Shown here piece by piece: positions 42,006-51,009 of a stretch of 64,000 bases of DNA. Within the stretch, counting starts at the first letter, position 1; the number at the start of each line of letters is the position of its first letter. The stretch lies in contig NZ_JALDNB010000010.1 of NCBI RefSeq assembly GCF_022699665.1, positions 62,001-126,000 on the forward strand. Direction: 5' to 3'. Source of the DNA: Chryseobacterium aahli (GTDB lineage: Bacteria; Bacteroidota; Bacteroidia; Flavobacteriales; Weeksellaceae). Both the position numbers and the translations under genes were made by a program. Under the pieces are notes generated by a model, which saw only the letters and a program-made list of their open reading frames with translations, did not search any database and was not told the origin of the DNA.

Positions 42006-44828
42006 ATGAAACAAACTAATTTAAAGTATTCTTGTCTGATTGCTGTTCTCTACTTCGGTATGAACGTCAACGGGCAGGTTACTCCTCAAGACTCTCTTCC
42101 AAAAGAGCAGAAAATAGAGGAGGTTGTAATGATTGGATATGGAACTGCGAAGAAAAGAGATCTTACGGGATCAATATCTAGAGTTTCAGGTTCTGAAGTT
42201 GCAGATAAACCGAATGCTAATCCTATTAATTCTTTGCAGGGTAAAGTGGCTGGTCTCTCAGTAGTGAATCAGGGCCAATTGGGAGCAGCTCCAGATGTTA
42301 GGATTCGTGGAACTGTGAGTAGATATAATACCAGACCTCTCTATGTTGTTGATGGGATTTTTGCCGATAATTTAGACTTCGTTAATCCAAATGATATTGA
42401 ATCAATGGAAGTCTTAAAAGATGCTTCTTCTTTAGCTATTTTCGGTAATAAAGGAGCAAATGGTGTTATCATTGTAACAACAAAAAAAGGAAAATCTGGA
42501 ACTACAATTAATTTCAATTCATCTTATGGAGCGAAATTTCTTGGAAATAAGCCTGATATGACCAATGGGCAACAGTTCAGAACTTTATTTGATGAGCAAA
42601 GAGCTAATCAGGGATTAGCACCTTATCAATATTATAATGTATTTAATTCAAATACAGACTGGGTTGATCTGATAACCAATGACGGTGCAGCCATTGTAAA
42701 CAATAACCTGAGCTTTAATGTCGGTTCAGAGAAGAATAAATTCTATTTGGGATTAGGTTATCTGTATGAAGAAGGAATTATAGAAAGTGAAAAGCAGAAA
42801 AAAATTACTTTAAACATTAATGATGAGTTCAAAATCAATGATAATATTAAAGTAGGGGTTAACATTAGTGCATTACAATACAACTTACCTAGAACATTAG
42901 GATATGGTGCAGCTTTGAATACTACGCCGATTGCTTCACCTTATAATGAAGAACTTGGAATGTACAATCAGTTGCCTAACGAAATGGGTGCAGCTCAGTT
43001 AGGAAATTTGTTAGTTGAAACGCAAGGCAAAGCAAATACATTGATTTCAAGAAGACATAATTTGATCGGAAACATTTATGGAGAAATTAAGTTTTTGAAA
43101 AATTTTACGTTCAGAACTACTTTCTTAGGGAACTTTGAATTTAATAAACAAAGACAATACAATCCTATTTTCGATATATATGTTCCGGAAACAGGAGCAA
43201 CTACAAGACTTTCAGGAATCAATCTTACAAGTGTAAGAGAATCAAATACTGATTATAGAAGACTTCAGCAGAATCAATTGCTTACTTATAGTAATAAATT
43301 TGGAAAGCATGATATTACAGCAATGGTTGGTTTTGAAACTATCGATGAGAAGAATAATGAACTTGAAGTTAGGGTTAGCCAATCTGCCAAAGGTCAGGCA
43401 ATTCCTTGGGATAAACGTTTCTGGTATATAAATAACTCTTTTGCAGATCCTGCGACATTACAAAAAACAAATACATTCCCTTGGGATAAGGCTAACGTTT
43501 CTTATTTCGGAAGATTGTTATATAATTATGGCGGAAAGTACATGTTTAATGCATCTTTTCGTAGAGATGGTTCTTCAGCCTTTAGTAATGATAATCCTAA
43601 TCAATACCAAAACTTCTGGGCGGTAGGAGCAGCTTGGGAAATTTCTAAAGAAAACTTTATGGCTGATCAGAATATTTTTGATTATTTGAAAATTAAAGGT
43701 TCTGCTGGTAAATTAGGGAACGAATATGCTCCGGTAAGATATCCAAATTATCCTGGATATGTTGCAGGAAGTGGAACAATCTTAGGAGTTCCAAAAGTGT
43801 TTTATCCTGCATCAGTTTTAGCTTACGTTGCAAATCCTAATTTAAAATGGGAGGAAGTTTATACGTATGAAGGGGGCTTAGAATTTTCGACTTTGAATAA
43901 AAGATTGAGTTTCGAAGGTAACTACTACACTAAAAGAACAAAAGACCTTTTAGTTTATGTTGAGACAGATACTCAGGATTTCTTTGATAATGCGGGAGAA
44001 ATTGAAAATAAAGGTTTTGAATTTAAATTAGACTGGAATGACAGAATTGGTGAAGATTTCAGATATTCTATTGGTGGGAATTTGACAACTGTGAAAAATA
44101 AAGTGTTATCAGTTTATCAGGATGGATACGAACTTTTCTCTGGTCCATCAATAACGCGTGCAGGGGCTCCAATCGGGTCATTCTATGGTTATGAGGTTGA
44201 AGGTGTTTATCAGTCTTATGCTGATATTATAAATTCTACACCAAGTACACTTGGAAACTATGCTCCAGGAGATCTTAAATATAAAGATGTAAACGGAGAT
44301 GGTGTTATTAATGAGCAGGACAGAACCATTATCGGAAATCCAACACCAGATTTTACCTATGCTTTTAATTTAAACTTAGAATATAAAAGAATAAGCTTAA
44401 GCGCTGATTTTCAAGGGGTATATGGGAATGAAGTTTGGAGAAATTGGGGTAATGGAAGTACATTTACTCAGTTCAATTACAGATCTGCAAGATTAGATCG
44501 ATGGAATGGAGCCGGAACATCAAATTGGGAACCTAGACTTAATGATGCTACAGGATATAATAAGCTTAATTCGACTTATATGATTGAGGACGGAAGCTAT
44601 TTGAGACTTCGTAACATACAGATTGGGTACAGTTTTGATAAAGGAGTTTTAGAAAACTTTAAAATTAAATCTCTTAAACTTTTTATCAATGCTCAAAACT
44701 TATTTACTTGGGGTAATAACTCAGGATTTACTCCTGAAGCAGGAGGAAGTCCTGTTGAGTTTGGAGTAGACAATGGAGGTTACCCACTTCCAATTATAAC
44801 AACTATGGGCGTAAACGTAACATTCTAA
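42006..44828 (+). CDS. SusC/RagA-type TonB-dependent outer membrane transporter
   Basis: 940 residues with signal peptide (CLIAVLYFGMNVNGQ). The TonB box region KIEEVVMIGYGTAKKRDLTG starts near residue 37. The plug motifs INSLQGKVAGLSV, VRIRG, PLYVVDGIF and KDASSLAIFGNKGANGVIIV follow, then a 22-strand barrel. The N-terminal carboxypeptidase-like (CarboxypepD_reg) domain common in SusC proteins is missing, which makes it shorter than usual. With the SusD gene 11 bp downstream it forms the import complex of the locus, predicted to take up beta-1,2-glucan fragments. Confidence 0.93.
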   Translation: MKQTNLKYSCLIAVLYFGMNVNGQVTPQDSLPKEQKIEEVVMIGYGTAKKRDLTGSISRVSGSEVADKPNANPINSLQGKVAGLSVVNQGQLGAAPDVRIRGTVSRYNTRPLYVVDGIFADNLDFVNPNDIESMEVLKDASSLAIFGNKGANGVIIVTTKKGKSGTTINFNSSYGAKFLGNKPDMTNGQQFRTLFDEQRANQGLAPYQYYNVFNSNTDWVDLITNDGAAIVNNNLSFNVGSEKNKFYLGLGYLYEEGIIESEKQKKITLNINDEFKINDNIKVGVNISALQYNLPRTLGYGAALNTTPIASPYNEELGMYNQLPNEMGAAQLGNLLVETQGKANTLISRRHNLIGNIYGEIKFLKNFTFRTTFLGNFEFNKQRQYNPIFDIYVPETGATTRLSGINLTSVRESNTDYRRLQQNQLLTYSNKFGKHDITAMVGFETIDEKNNELEVRVSQSAKGQAIPWDKRFWYINNSFADPATLQKTNTFPWDKANVSYFGRLLYNYGGKYMFNASFRRDGSSAFSNDNPNQYQNFWAVGAAWEISKENFMADQNIFDYLKIKGSAGKLGNEYAPVRYPNYPGYVAGSGTILGVPKVFYPASVLAYVANPNLKWEEVYTYEGGLEFSTLNKRLSFEGNYYTKRTKDLLVYVETDTQDFFDNAGEIENKGFEFKLDWNDRIGEDFRYSIGGNLTTVKNKVLSVYQDGYELFSGPSITRAGAPIGSFYGYEVEGVYQSYADIINSTPSTLGNYAPGDLKYKDVNGDGVINEQDRTIIGNPTPDFTYAFNLNLEYKRISLSADFQGVYGNEVWRNWGNGSTFTQFNYRSARLDRWNGAGTSNWEPRLNDATGYNKLNSTYMIEDGSYLRLRNIQIGYSFDKGVLENFKIKSLKLFINAQNLFTWGNNSGFTPEAGGSPVEFGVDNGGYPLPIITTMGVNVTF

Positions 44829-44839
44829 ATTAAAATTCA

Positions 44840-46261
44840 ATGAAAAAATTAAATATATTATTAGTTTCACTATCCTTAATGTGTGCCGTTTCTTGTGGTG
44901 ACGACTTTTTAGACAGGAAACCTTTAGGACAGTCTACAGAAGGTGATCTTACAGAAGGTGGACTTCAGGCTGATGTGTTCGGTATGTATGCAAAGTTAAG
45001 AACACAGGCGGGAGTGTCAAACTGGACAAGATATTGGTTTCAAAGTATAAGATCTGATGATGCTGCAAAGGGAAGCTCTGCTACTGATGCTTCTGAGATG
45101 GGAACCATAATGGATAATTTCCAATACACAAAAGTGAAAGGGGAAGCAAATGATAACTGGTCAGGACATTACAATGTAATTTATGACTGTAATGCAATTA
45201 TTGCTAAATCTCAAAATCTTACAGACAATGGTAGCTTAATTAATAGGGCAGAGGCTCAGGCAGTAAGAGGTTTTTTATTTTTTGACCTAAGAAGGGATTA
45301 TGGTGAAATACCTTTAGTGACTAATCAAATTAACAATCCACAAGATGTAATTAAAGCGAAATCAACAATAGCTCAGGTAGATGCCCAAATCAAGGCAGAT
45401 CTTTTGGCAGCTGCTGCGGTGTTACCAGTAAGTTGGCTAGGTCAAGAAGGAAGAGCAACAAGCGGAATGGCTAAATCTTATCTTGCGAAGCTGGCACTAT
45501 ATCAAGGAAATTGGAGTGAAGCTTTACAATATGCGGAGGAAGTAATTAATTCGGGAGCCTATTCTCTAAATCCTAATTATGATAAGCTGTTTTTTGAAGA
45601 ATCAGATAACGGTACAGAGTCGATATGGGAAATTCAGTTTGCAAGAATAGGTGGTGTGAACTATAGTAATAATTATTGGGAATCTCAGGGGATTAGAGGC
45701 GCAGGAACGTGGGATTTAGGTTGGGGTTTTAATGTACCAACTACAAATCTGATTAACGCTTATGAAGCTGGTGATAAAAGAAAAGCCGCAACAATTTTAG
45801 AAGAGGGGACTAATGATGGATTCGGTAATAATCTTCCAATTAACTTAGATCAAAAGTATTGGAATAAAAAAGCCTACACAGTGCCAAGCAGAAGAACTTT
45901 AGAGGGAGAAAATAAAAATCACTGGACAAATATTAAAATTCTTCGTTATGCAGATGTTTTATTAATTGCTTCAGAGGCTGCACTTCAGTCAGGCAATGTT
46001 GCAAAGGCCACGACTTATCTTAATATGATTAGAACAAGAGCAGGATTGGGTAATGTTACTGCTACTTTAGCTGCGATCAAACAAGAAAGAAGAGTTGAAT
46101 TTGGTATGGAAGGTGAAAGATTTTACGATCTTGTACGTTGGGGAGATGCGGTTTCCGTTTTAGGTACATTAGGTTATCAGGATAAAAATAAATATTATCC
46201 ATTCCCTCAGACAGCAGTTGATCAATCAGGAGGAGTTTTAGTACAAAATCCTAATTATTAA
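44840..46261 (+). CDS. SusD/RagB-type surface glycan-binding lipoprotein
   Basis: 473 residues. The lipobox MCAVSC is followed by GDDFLDRKP, an acidic stretch like the lipoprotein export signal reported for flavobacteria (SDDFE-like), so the protein is expected on the cell surface. The SusD pattern is visible: AEAQAVRGFLFFDLRRDYGEIPLVT, TPR-like helices with AKSYLAKLALYQGNW, and RRVEFGMEGERFYDLVRWGDA at the C-terminus. It lids the SusC barrel and captures oligosaccharide. Confidence 0.95.
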   Translation: MKKLNILLVSLSLMCAVSCGDDFLDRKPLGQSTEGDLTEGGLQADVFGMYAKLRTQAGVSNWTRYWFQSIRSDDAAKGSSATDASEMGTIMDNFQYTKVKGEANDNWSGHYNVIYDCNAIIAKSQNLTDNGSLINRAEAQAVRGFLFFDLRRDYGEIPLVTNQINNPQDVIKAKSTIAQVDAQIKADLLAAAAVLPVSWLGQEGRATSGMAKSYLAKLALYQGNWSEALQYAEEVINSGAYSLNPNYDKLFFEESDNGTESIWEIQFARIGGVNYSNNYWESQGIRGAGTWDLGWGFNVPTTNLINAYEAGDKRKAATILEEGTNDGFGNNLPINLDQKYWNKKAYTVPSRRTLEGENKNHWTNIKILRYADVLLIASEAALQSGNVAKATTYLNMIRTRAGLGNVTATLAAIKQERRVEFGMEGERFYDLVRWGDAVSVLGTLGYQDKNKYYPFPQTAVDQSGGVLVQNPNY

Positions 46262-46280
46262 TTTTTAATTCTAAAAAAAA

Positions 46281-47045
46281 ATGAAAAAAAATATCTTTAA
46301 AATAATAGGTGCAGTTGCTATATCATCTGTTATATGGAGTTGTCAGGATATGGATAGACCTGAGTTGGGGGATTTTCCATCAGATGTAGGAACTTACACT
46401 CCTAAAGATGGCGAAAAGCTTTATGCTGACTTCGAAAATAAGTACCTGCTTAATTCTGTAAATGGTGCACCAGCTCAGAAAACAGGAAATACAACTTTAG
46501 GGATTCCAAAAAAAGGTAACTATTCCTTTAGTGGAGCCGCAAATTCTTATATATCTTATCCAGTTAAAGGTCTTTACAGTTCAAATGGAATCAGTTTTGC
46601 TTTTTGGTACAAAGTAAACGCTTCACCAGACAGATCAGGAATTATCACCATTAATGATAATGAAATTAATACCGATGATAATAGAAATGGTGGTTTACGA
46701 ATTTTCAGAGAAGGCGGTACTGCCAAGCAGAGAATAAAACTGAATTTAGGAACCGGAACTGCGGATTCATGGAATGACGGTGCAGAAATAGATGTCAATG
46801 GAAATTGGGTTTACGTTACAGTTACCATCTCTCCAACACAATCAAAAATTTACTTTGATGGAGTCTTGAAAAATACAGCCTCTTATACTGCATTTGATTT
46901 TTCAAAAAGTAGCACAATGGTTGTAGGCTCGGGAGCACCATCATTTAGCTATTGGGGGCACAATTCTGATCTGAGTCTTATGGATGATTTAAGGGTTTTT
47001 GATAAAGTCCTGACAGTTTCTGAGATTCAGAGCTTAATGCAATAG
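46281..47045 (+). CDS. LamG/concanavalin A-like surface lipoprotein (SGBP-type)
   Basis: 254 residues. The lipobox SSVIWSC is followed by QDMDRPELGD, acidic as in surface lipoproteins. From about residue 55 it has a LamG/laminin-G jelly-roll: GISFAFWYKVNASPDRSGII, GGLRIFREG, WVYVTVTISPTQSKIYFDGV and LMDDLRVFDKVLTVSEIQSL. It starts 20 bp after SusD, a position where PULs usually encode a surface glycan-binding protein. Its ligand is presumably the glucan taken up by SusCD, by context only. Confidence 0.85.
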   Translation: MKKNIFKIIGAVAISSVIWSCQDMDRPELGDFPSDVGTYTPKDGEKLYADFENKYLLNSVNGAPAQKTGNTTLGIPKKGNYSFSGAANSYISYPVKGLYSSNGISFAFWYKVNASPDRSGIITINDNEINTDDNRNGGLRIFREGGTAKQRIKLNLGTGTADSWNDGAEIDVNGNWVYVTVTISPTQSKIYFDGVLKNTASYTAFDFSKSSTMVVGSGAPSFSYWGHNSDLSLMDDLRVFDKVLTVSEIQSLMQ

Positions 47046-47056
47046 ATTCTTTATAT

Positions 47057-47095
47057 AAAAAACACTTTATAGTAAAATATTATAAAGTGTTTTTT
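47057..47095 (+). terminator. Terminator after the SusC/SusD/LamG genes
   Basis: A 15-bp stem (left arm 47057-47071, right arm 47081-47095) with a 9-nt loop, ending in a T run. It may reduce transcription into the GH144 genes relative to susCD. Confidence 0.75.
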
Positions 47096-47112
47096 TCTTT
47101 AAAAAAAATTCA

Positions 47113-48504
47113 ATGTTCAAAAAAACATCTTTAATACTCTTATTCGCTCTCAGCTTAAGCAATATCGTGACAAGTTGTTCAAATTCAGATGGATCAGATC
47201 AAAATACTTCTGAAACTCCAAGTACACCAATAAACAACTACACTGACACCCAGCTCCTAGAGATGGTACAGAAAGATGCTCTAAAATATTTTTGGGATTA
47301 CGCCGAAAGCAATTCTAAACTAGCTAGAGAAAGATACCATACCGATAATCCGGGACAAGATGCTAACGTCGTTTCGGCGGGAGGATCTGGTTTTGGATTA
47401 ATGACAATTTTGGTTGGTGTTAAAAATGGTTATGTTACAAAAGCAGAAGCAGTTTCAAGATTAACGACATCACTCAACTTTCTGCAAAATGCCAACAGAT
47501 TTCACGGGGCATGGCCACATTGGATGAACGGAAATAACGGACAGGTTATTCCTTTCAGCCCAAAAGATGATGGCGGAGATTTAGTAGAAACAGCATTTCT
47601 TGCCCAGGGCTTAATTTGTGTAAGAGAATATTTCAAAAACTCAACTGATGCTTCGGAACTTGCGCTTTCACAAAAAGCTGACAACCTTTTCAAGGGAATA
47701 GAATGGAGCTGGTATACCAATGGCGAGAATGTTTTACATTGGCATTGGTCATCAAATTATAACTTCGAGATCAATCATGAACTTCGTGGTTTTGATGAAA
47801 CTTTGATTACCTATGTAATGGCAGCAGCTTCACCTACCTTTACAATAACCAAGCCCGTTTATACACAGGGATGGGCACGCAACGGAAATGTTGCTGCATC
47901 AGGAAGTCTTTACGGAAATCCTCTTGTTGTTGCACATAATGGTGCAGTTGGAAGCGTGGGGCCGATGTTTTGGTCACATTATTCTTTCTTAGGACTAGAT
48001 CCAAGAGGTCTTACAGATGATTATGTGAACTACGGAAATGCAACGACGAATCATGCAAAAATAATGTACCAATATTCGGTAACCAATCCAAAAGGATGGC
48101 AAGGATATAATGCAAAAAGTTGGGGTCTTACGGCAAGTTATTCCCGAAACGCAGATGGTTCCACAGGATATTCTGCACATCAACCGAATAATGATTTAGG
48201 GGTTATCACACCGACAGCAGCACTTTCAAGTATGCCTTATACACCGACAGAAAGTATGAATATGTTGAGATTTCTTTATAACGAAAATTACAGCAAATAT
48301 GTAGGTGTTGCAGGACCTTATGATGCTTATTCGGTACATTACAATTGGGTGACGCCAAGATATTTAGCAATCGATCAAGGAACAATTTCGCCAATGATTG
48401 AGAATCATAAGAACCAATTTTTGTGGAATCTTTTTATGAACGCTCCAGATGTAAAACAAGGCTTAATAAAATTAGGATTTCATTCTACACAACACGGATT
48501 TTAG
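47113..48504 (+). CDS. GH144-type glucanase lipoprotein 1 ('glucoamylase family', PF10091)
   Basis: 463 residues. The lipobox SNIVTSC is followed by SNSDGSDQ, so it may be surface-exposed. The (alpha/alpha)6 barrel signatures of PF10091 are present: VQKDALKYFWDYAE near 52, GGSGFGLMTILVGVKNGYV near 90, GAWPHWMNGNNGQVIPF near 132, DDGGDLVETAFLAQGL near 152 and GFDETLITYVMAAASPT near 226. Asp156, Glu159 and Glu229 line up in spacing with acidic residues I recall as important in the characterised beta-1,2-glucanase of Chitinophaga (GH144). GH144 endo-cuts beta-1,2-glucan to short sophoro-oligosaccharides. It is paralogous to the gene at 48708. Confidence 0.88.
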   Translation: MFKKTSLILLFALSLSNIVTSCSNSDGSDQNTSETPSTPINNYTDTQLLEMVQKDALKYFWDYAESNSKLARERYHTDNPGQDANVVSAGGSGFGLMTILVGVKNGYVTKAEAVSRLTTSLNFLQNANRFHGAWPHWMNGNNGQVIPFSPKDDGGDLVETAFLAQGLICVREYFKNSTDASELALSQKADNLFKGIEWSWYTNGENVLHWHWSSNYNFEINHELRGFDETLITYVMAAASPTFTITKPVYTQGWARNGNVAASGSLYGNPLVVAHNGAVGSVGPMFWSHYSFLGLDPRGLTDDYVNYGNATTNHAKIMYQYSVTNPKGWQGYNAKSWGLTASYSRNADGSTGYSAHQPNNDLGVITPTAALSSMPYTPTESMNMLRFLYNENYSKYVGVAGPYDAYSVHYNWVTPRYLAIDQGTISPMIENHKNQFLWNLFMNAPDVKQGLIKLGFHSTQHGF

Positions 48505-48592
48505 CATTGACAATATTTGTAATTCTAAGTTAAAATATTTATTTTTATGAGTTTGAGCGGCTTTTTGAAACTTGAAACGGTCTTTTCAAATA

Positions 48593-48617
48593 AAACTTTG
48601 CGCGCTTTGTGTTCAAA
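48593..48617. repeat. Short dispersed repeat 'ACTTTGCGnGCTTTG' (copy 2)
   Basis: This matches 31297-31321 at 22 of 25 positions. It lies between the two GH144 genes. Confidence 0.5.
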
Positions 48618-48655
48618 AATGTAGAATAGAAAATAAATAAAGAATTAAATTTCAG

Positions 48656-48685
48656 CTTTGTCAGAGTTTAAAATCTTTGACAAAG
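48656..48685. repeat. Intergenic palindrome CTTTGTCAGAG...CTTTGACAAAG (copy 2)
   Basis: An 11-bp stem with one G-T pair and an 8-nt loop, nearly identical to 7869-7897. It ends 22 bp before the second GH144 start, so in RNA it would be a leader hairpin. Confidence 0.6.
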
Positions 48686-48707
48686 TTTTCAAAAATAAAA
48701 TTTAATA

Positions 48708-50081
48708 ATGAAAAAATTAGCACTTACAGGAATTATAGCTTTAGCAATAATCTCTTGTACTACAACTCCATCGACCGCTCAAAACAAAGTTGTTAAGAGT
48801 AATATTTCAGATGAGCAGCTGATGGATAAAGTTCAGAAAGATGCTTTGAAATACTTTTGGGATTACGCAGAGCCCAATTCTATGTTGGGAAGAGAGCGTT
48901 ATCACGAAGACAATATTTACCCTGATAACGATAAGCATGTCATCACAACGGGTGGTTCAGGATTTGGTCTTGCAACTATTTTAGTGGGTGTAGAGAGAGG
49001 TTTTATTTCACGAAAAGATGCTGTAAAAAGGCTAAATACCATGATGGATTTCCTTGCAAAAGCAGACCGTCACAAAGGAGCCTGGTCGCATTGGATCAAC
49101 GGAGAAACCGGAAAAACTGTTCCATTCGGAAAGAAAGATAACGGAGGAGATTTAGTAGAAACCGCTTTCCTGACGACAGGAATTATTCAGGTTCGTGAAT
49201 ACTTCAAAAACGGAAATGCCGAAGAAAAAGCATTGGCCAAAAAATGTGACGAACTTTGGAAAGGAATTCAATGGAACTGGTACACCAAAGGCGGCGAAAA
49301 AGTGCTATATTGGCATTGGTCACCCGACTATCAATGGGAAATGAATTTTCCGCTTCAAGGTTACAATGAATGTTTGATTACCTACATTCTGGCAGCTTCG
49401 TCGCCCACGTACTCCATCGATGCCGAAACCTATTATAAAGGCTGGACGAGAAACGGAACTTACCTTTCAGACAAAGAAAAATACGGACTTCCAATGTATG
49501 TAAAGCACAACGGAGCCGAAGAATATGGAGGTCCCTTATTTTGGGCACATTATTCTTACATCGGTTTAGACCCTACGAATTTATCAGATAAATTAATCAA
49601 AAATTATTTCGATTTAAACAAAAATCAGGTACTTATTGACTACAAATATTGTGTAGAAAACCCAAAAAACTGGAAAGGCTATGGCGAGAACTATTGGGGA
49701 TTGACGGCAAGCTATTCAAGAAATAAAGATGGTGGAGTAGGCTACAATGCACATTTTCCACAAAATGATCATGGGGTAATTACGCCAACCGCCGCTTTGG
49801 GCAGTTTTCCATATACACCAAAAGAATCAATGGATTTTCTGAAATTTATATATACACAAAAACCAGAGTTCATAGGTTCTGCAGGTCCTTATGATGCTAC
49901 TTCGATTCATTATGACAATTGGACGACACCACGATATTTGGCAATCGACCAAGGAACCATCGCACCAATGATTGAGAATTACCGCACCGGATTTTTATGG
50001 AAATTGTTTATGAATGCCCCGGAAATCAAGCAGGGATTAAAAAAATTGAGTTTCAAATCAGAAAAGTATCATATTAAATAG
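48708..50081 (+). CDS. GH144-type glucanase lipoprotein 2 ('glucoamylase family', PF10091)
   Basis: 457 residues. The lipobox IISC is followed by TTTPSTAQ without acidic residues, so unlike its paralogue it may stay in the periplasm. It matches the first GH144 protein over the whole length: VQKDALKYFWDYAEPNSMLG near 42, GGSGFGLATILVG near 82, GAWSHWINGETGKTVPF near 124, DNGGDLVETAF (Asp148, Glu151), YNECLITYILAASSPTY (Glu221) and the C-terminal YLAIDQGTIAPMIENYRTGF. It would cut imported beta-1,2-glucan to short oligosaccharides. Confidence 0.88.
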   Translation: MKKLALTGIIALAIISCTTTPSTAQNKVVKSNISDEQLMDKVQKDALKYFWDYAEPNSMLGRERYHEDNIYPDNDKHVITTGGSGFGLATILVGVERGFISRKDAVKRLNTMMDFLAKADRHKGAWSHWINGETGKTVPFGKKDNGGDLVETAFLTTGIIQVREYFKNGNAEEKALAKKCDELWKGIQWNWYTKGGEKVLYWHWSPDYQWEMNFPLQGYNECLITYILAASSPTYSIDAETYYKGWTRNGTYLSDKEKYGLPMYVKHNGAEEYGGPLFWAHYSYIGLDPTNLSDKLIKNYFDLNKNQVLIDYKYCVENPKNWKGYGENYWGLTASYSRNKDGGVGYNAHFPQNDHGVITPTAALGSFPYTPKESMDFLKFIYTQKPEFIGSAGPYDATSIHYDNWTTPRYLAIDQGTIAPMIENYRTGFLWKLFMNAPEIKQGLKKLSFKSEKYHIK

Positions 50082-50086
50082 TTTTT

Positions 50087-50192
50087 AGGAGCTTAATCCC
50101 GCTATACGCTATATCTTTTTTGTTACAGTCTCCTCCCGAAGTTTCGGGACTCGTCTGCAACAAAAAAGGATGTCGCTTCTATCGGGGCTAAT
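50087..50192. repeat. Long imperfect palindrome (REP/MITE-like element)
   Basis: About 106 bp between the GH144 and hydrolase genes. Outer parts AATCCCGCTAT and ATCGGGGCTAA pair imperfectly; the inner part ATCTTTTTTGTTACAG pairs with CTGCAACAAAAAAGGAT around the central CTCCCGAAGTTTCGGGA hairpin. From memory, similar '...CCCGCTAT...TTTTTTGTTxCAG...GGATGTCGCT...ATCGGGGC' sequences occur repeatedly between genes in Chryseobacterium-type genomes. No transposase is present. Confidence 0.65.
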
Positions 50193-50301
50193 TTTTCTTA
50201 GATATTGAGTCTCAACGGGACGATTTAATAGAGAATAGGATGCAATCCTATTTAAAAAAAGTATTCAAAATCAAACGGCTTTAGCCAAAACCTAAAGAAA
50301 T

Positions 50302-51009
50302 ATGAATTTTAAATTAAAATATTTACCACTTTTTCTTTTTCTGTTTTCTTTGAGCTTACACGCTCAGGAAGTCAAGACGACTTTCAGTAAAGACATAAAA
50401 CGAACAGAAAAAATATCCTACATTCTCGATTATCCTAAAAATACAAAAGGTAAAGTCCCGTTGGTTGTTTTTCTGCATGGTTCAGGTGAACGAGGAAATG
50501 ATCTTGAAAAAGTAAAAGCACACAGTCCTTTTACCTATAAAAATTTAATCAAAGAACCGGTTGCTATTTTAGCGCCGCAATGCCCGGAAAATACTTGGTG
50601 GGACACCGTTACGGTATATCATTTAATCAAAGAAATTCAGGCAAAATATAAAATCGACGACTCCAGAATTTATCTTACCGGACTTTCAATGGGTGGTTGG
50701 GGAACTTTAAAATTAGCAATGGAGCATCCCGAAATGTTTGCGGCAGTTGTTTCAGTTTGCGCACCAACCGATAGAGTGATGTACGCCAACATTCATCAAT
50801 ACAAAAATCTTAACATGAAGATCTTCCACGGCGGGATGGACGATGTTGTTTTACCAGAAAATGCCTTTAGTTTTTATCAAAAACTTCATCCCATCAATCC
50901 ATCAGCAGAATTGACGATTTTCCCGAATGACAACCATAATTCCTGGGATTCTACCTATTCAAATCCAGCTTTGTACGAATGGATACTGAGTAAAAGAAAG
51001 GAAAAATAA
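50302..51009 (+). CDS. Secreted alpha/beta hydrolase (prolyl oligopeptidase/PHB depolymerase-like esterase)
   Basis: 235 residues with signal peptide (LPLFLFLFSLSLHAQ). The oxyanion region is PLVVFLHGSGERGNDLEK, the nucleophile elbow GLSMGGWG (Ser about residue 129), an acid in FHGGMDDVVLPE (about 187-192) and the His in FPNDNHNSWD (about 213). This pattern is typical of 'predicted peptidase' or acetyl-xylan-esterase-like PUL enzymes. In this locus a role in removing ester substituents from the glucan is conceivable but unproven. Its stop overlaps the next start (TAATG). Confidence 0.85.
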   Translation: MNFKLKYLPLFLFLFSLSLHAQEVKTTFSKDIKRTEKISYILDYPKNTKGKVPLVVFLHGSGERGNDLEKVKAHSPFTYKNLIKEPVAILAPQCPENTWWDTVTVYHLIKEIQAKYKIDDSRIYLTGLSMGGWGTLKLAMEHPEMFAAVVSVCAPTDRVMYANIHQYKNLNMKIFHGGMDDVVLPENAFSFYQKLHPINPSAELTIFPNDNHNSWDSTYSNPALYEWILSKRKEK

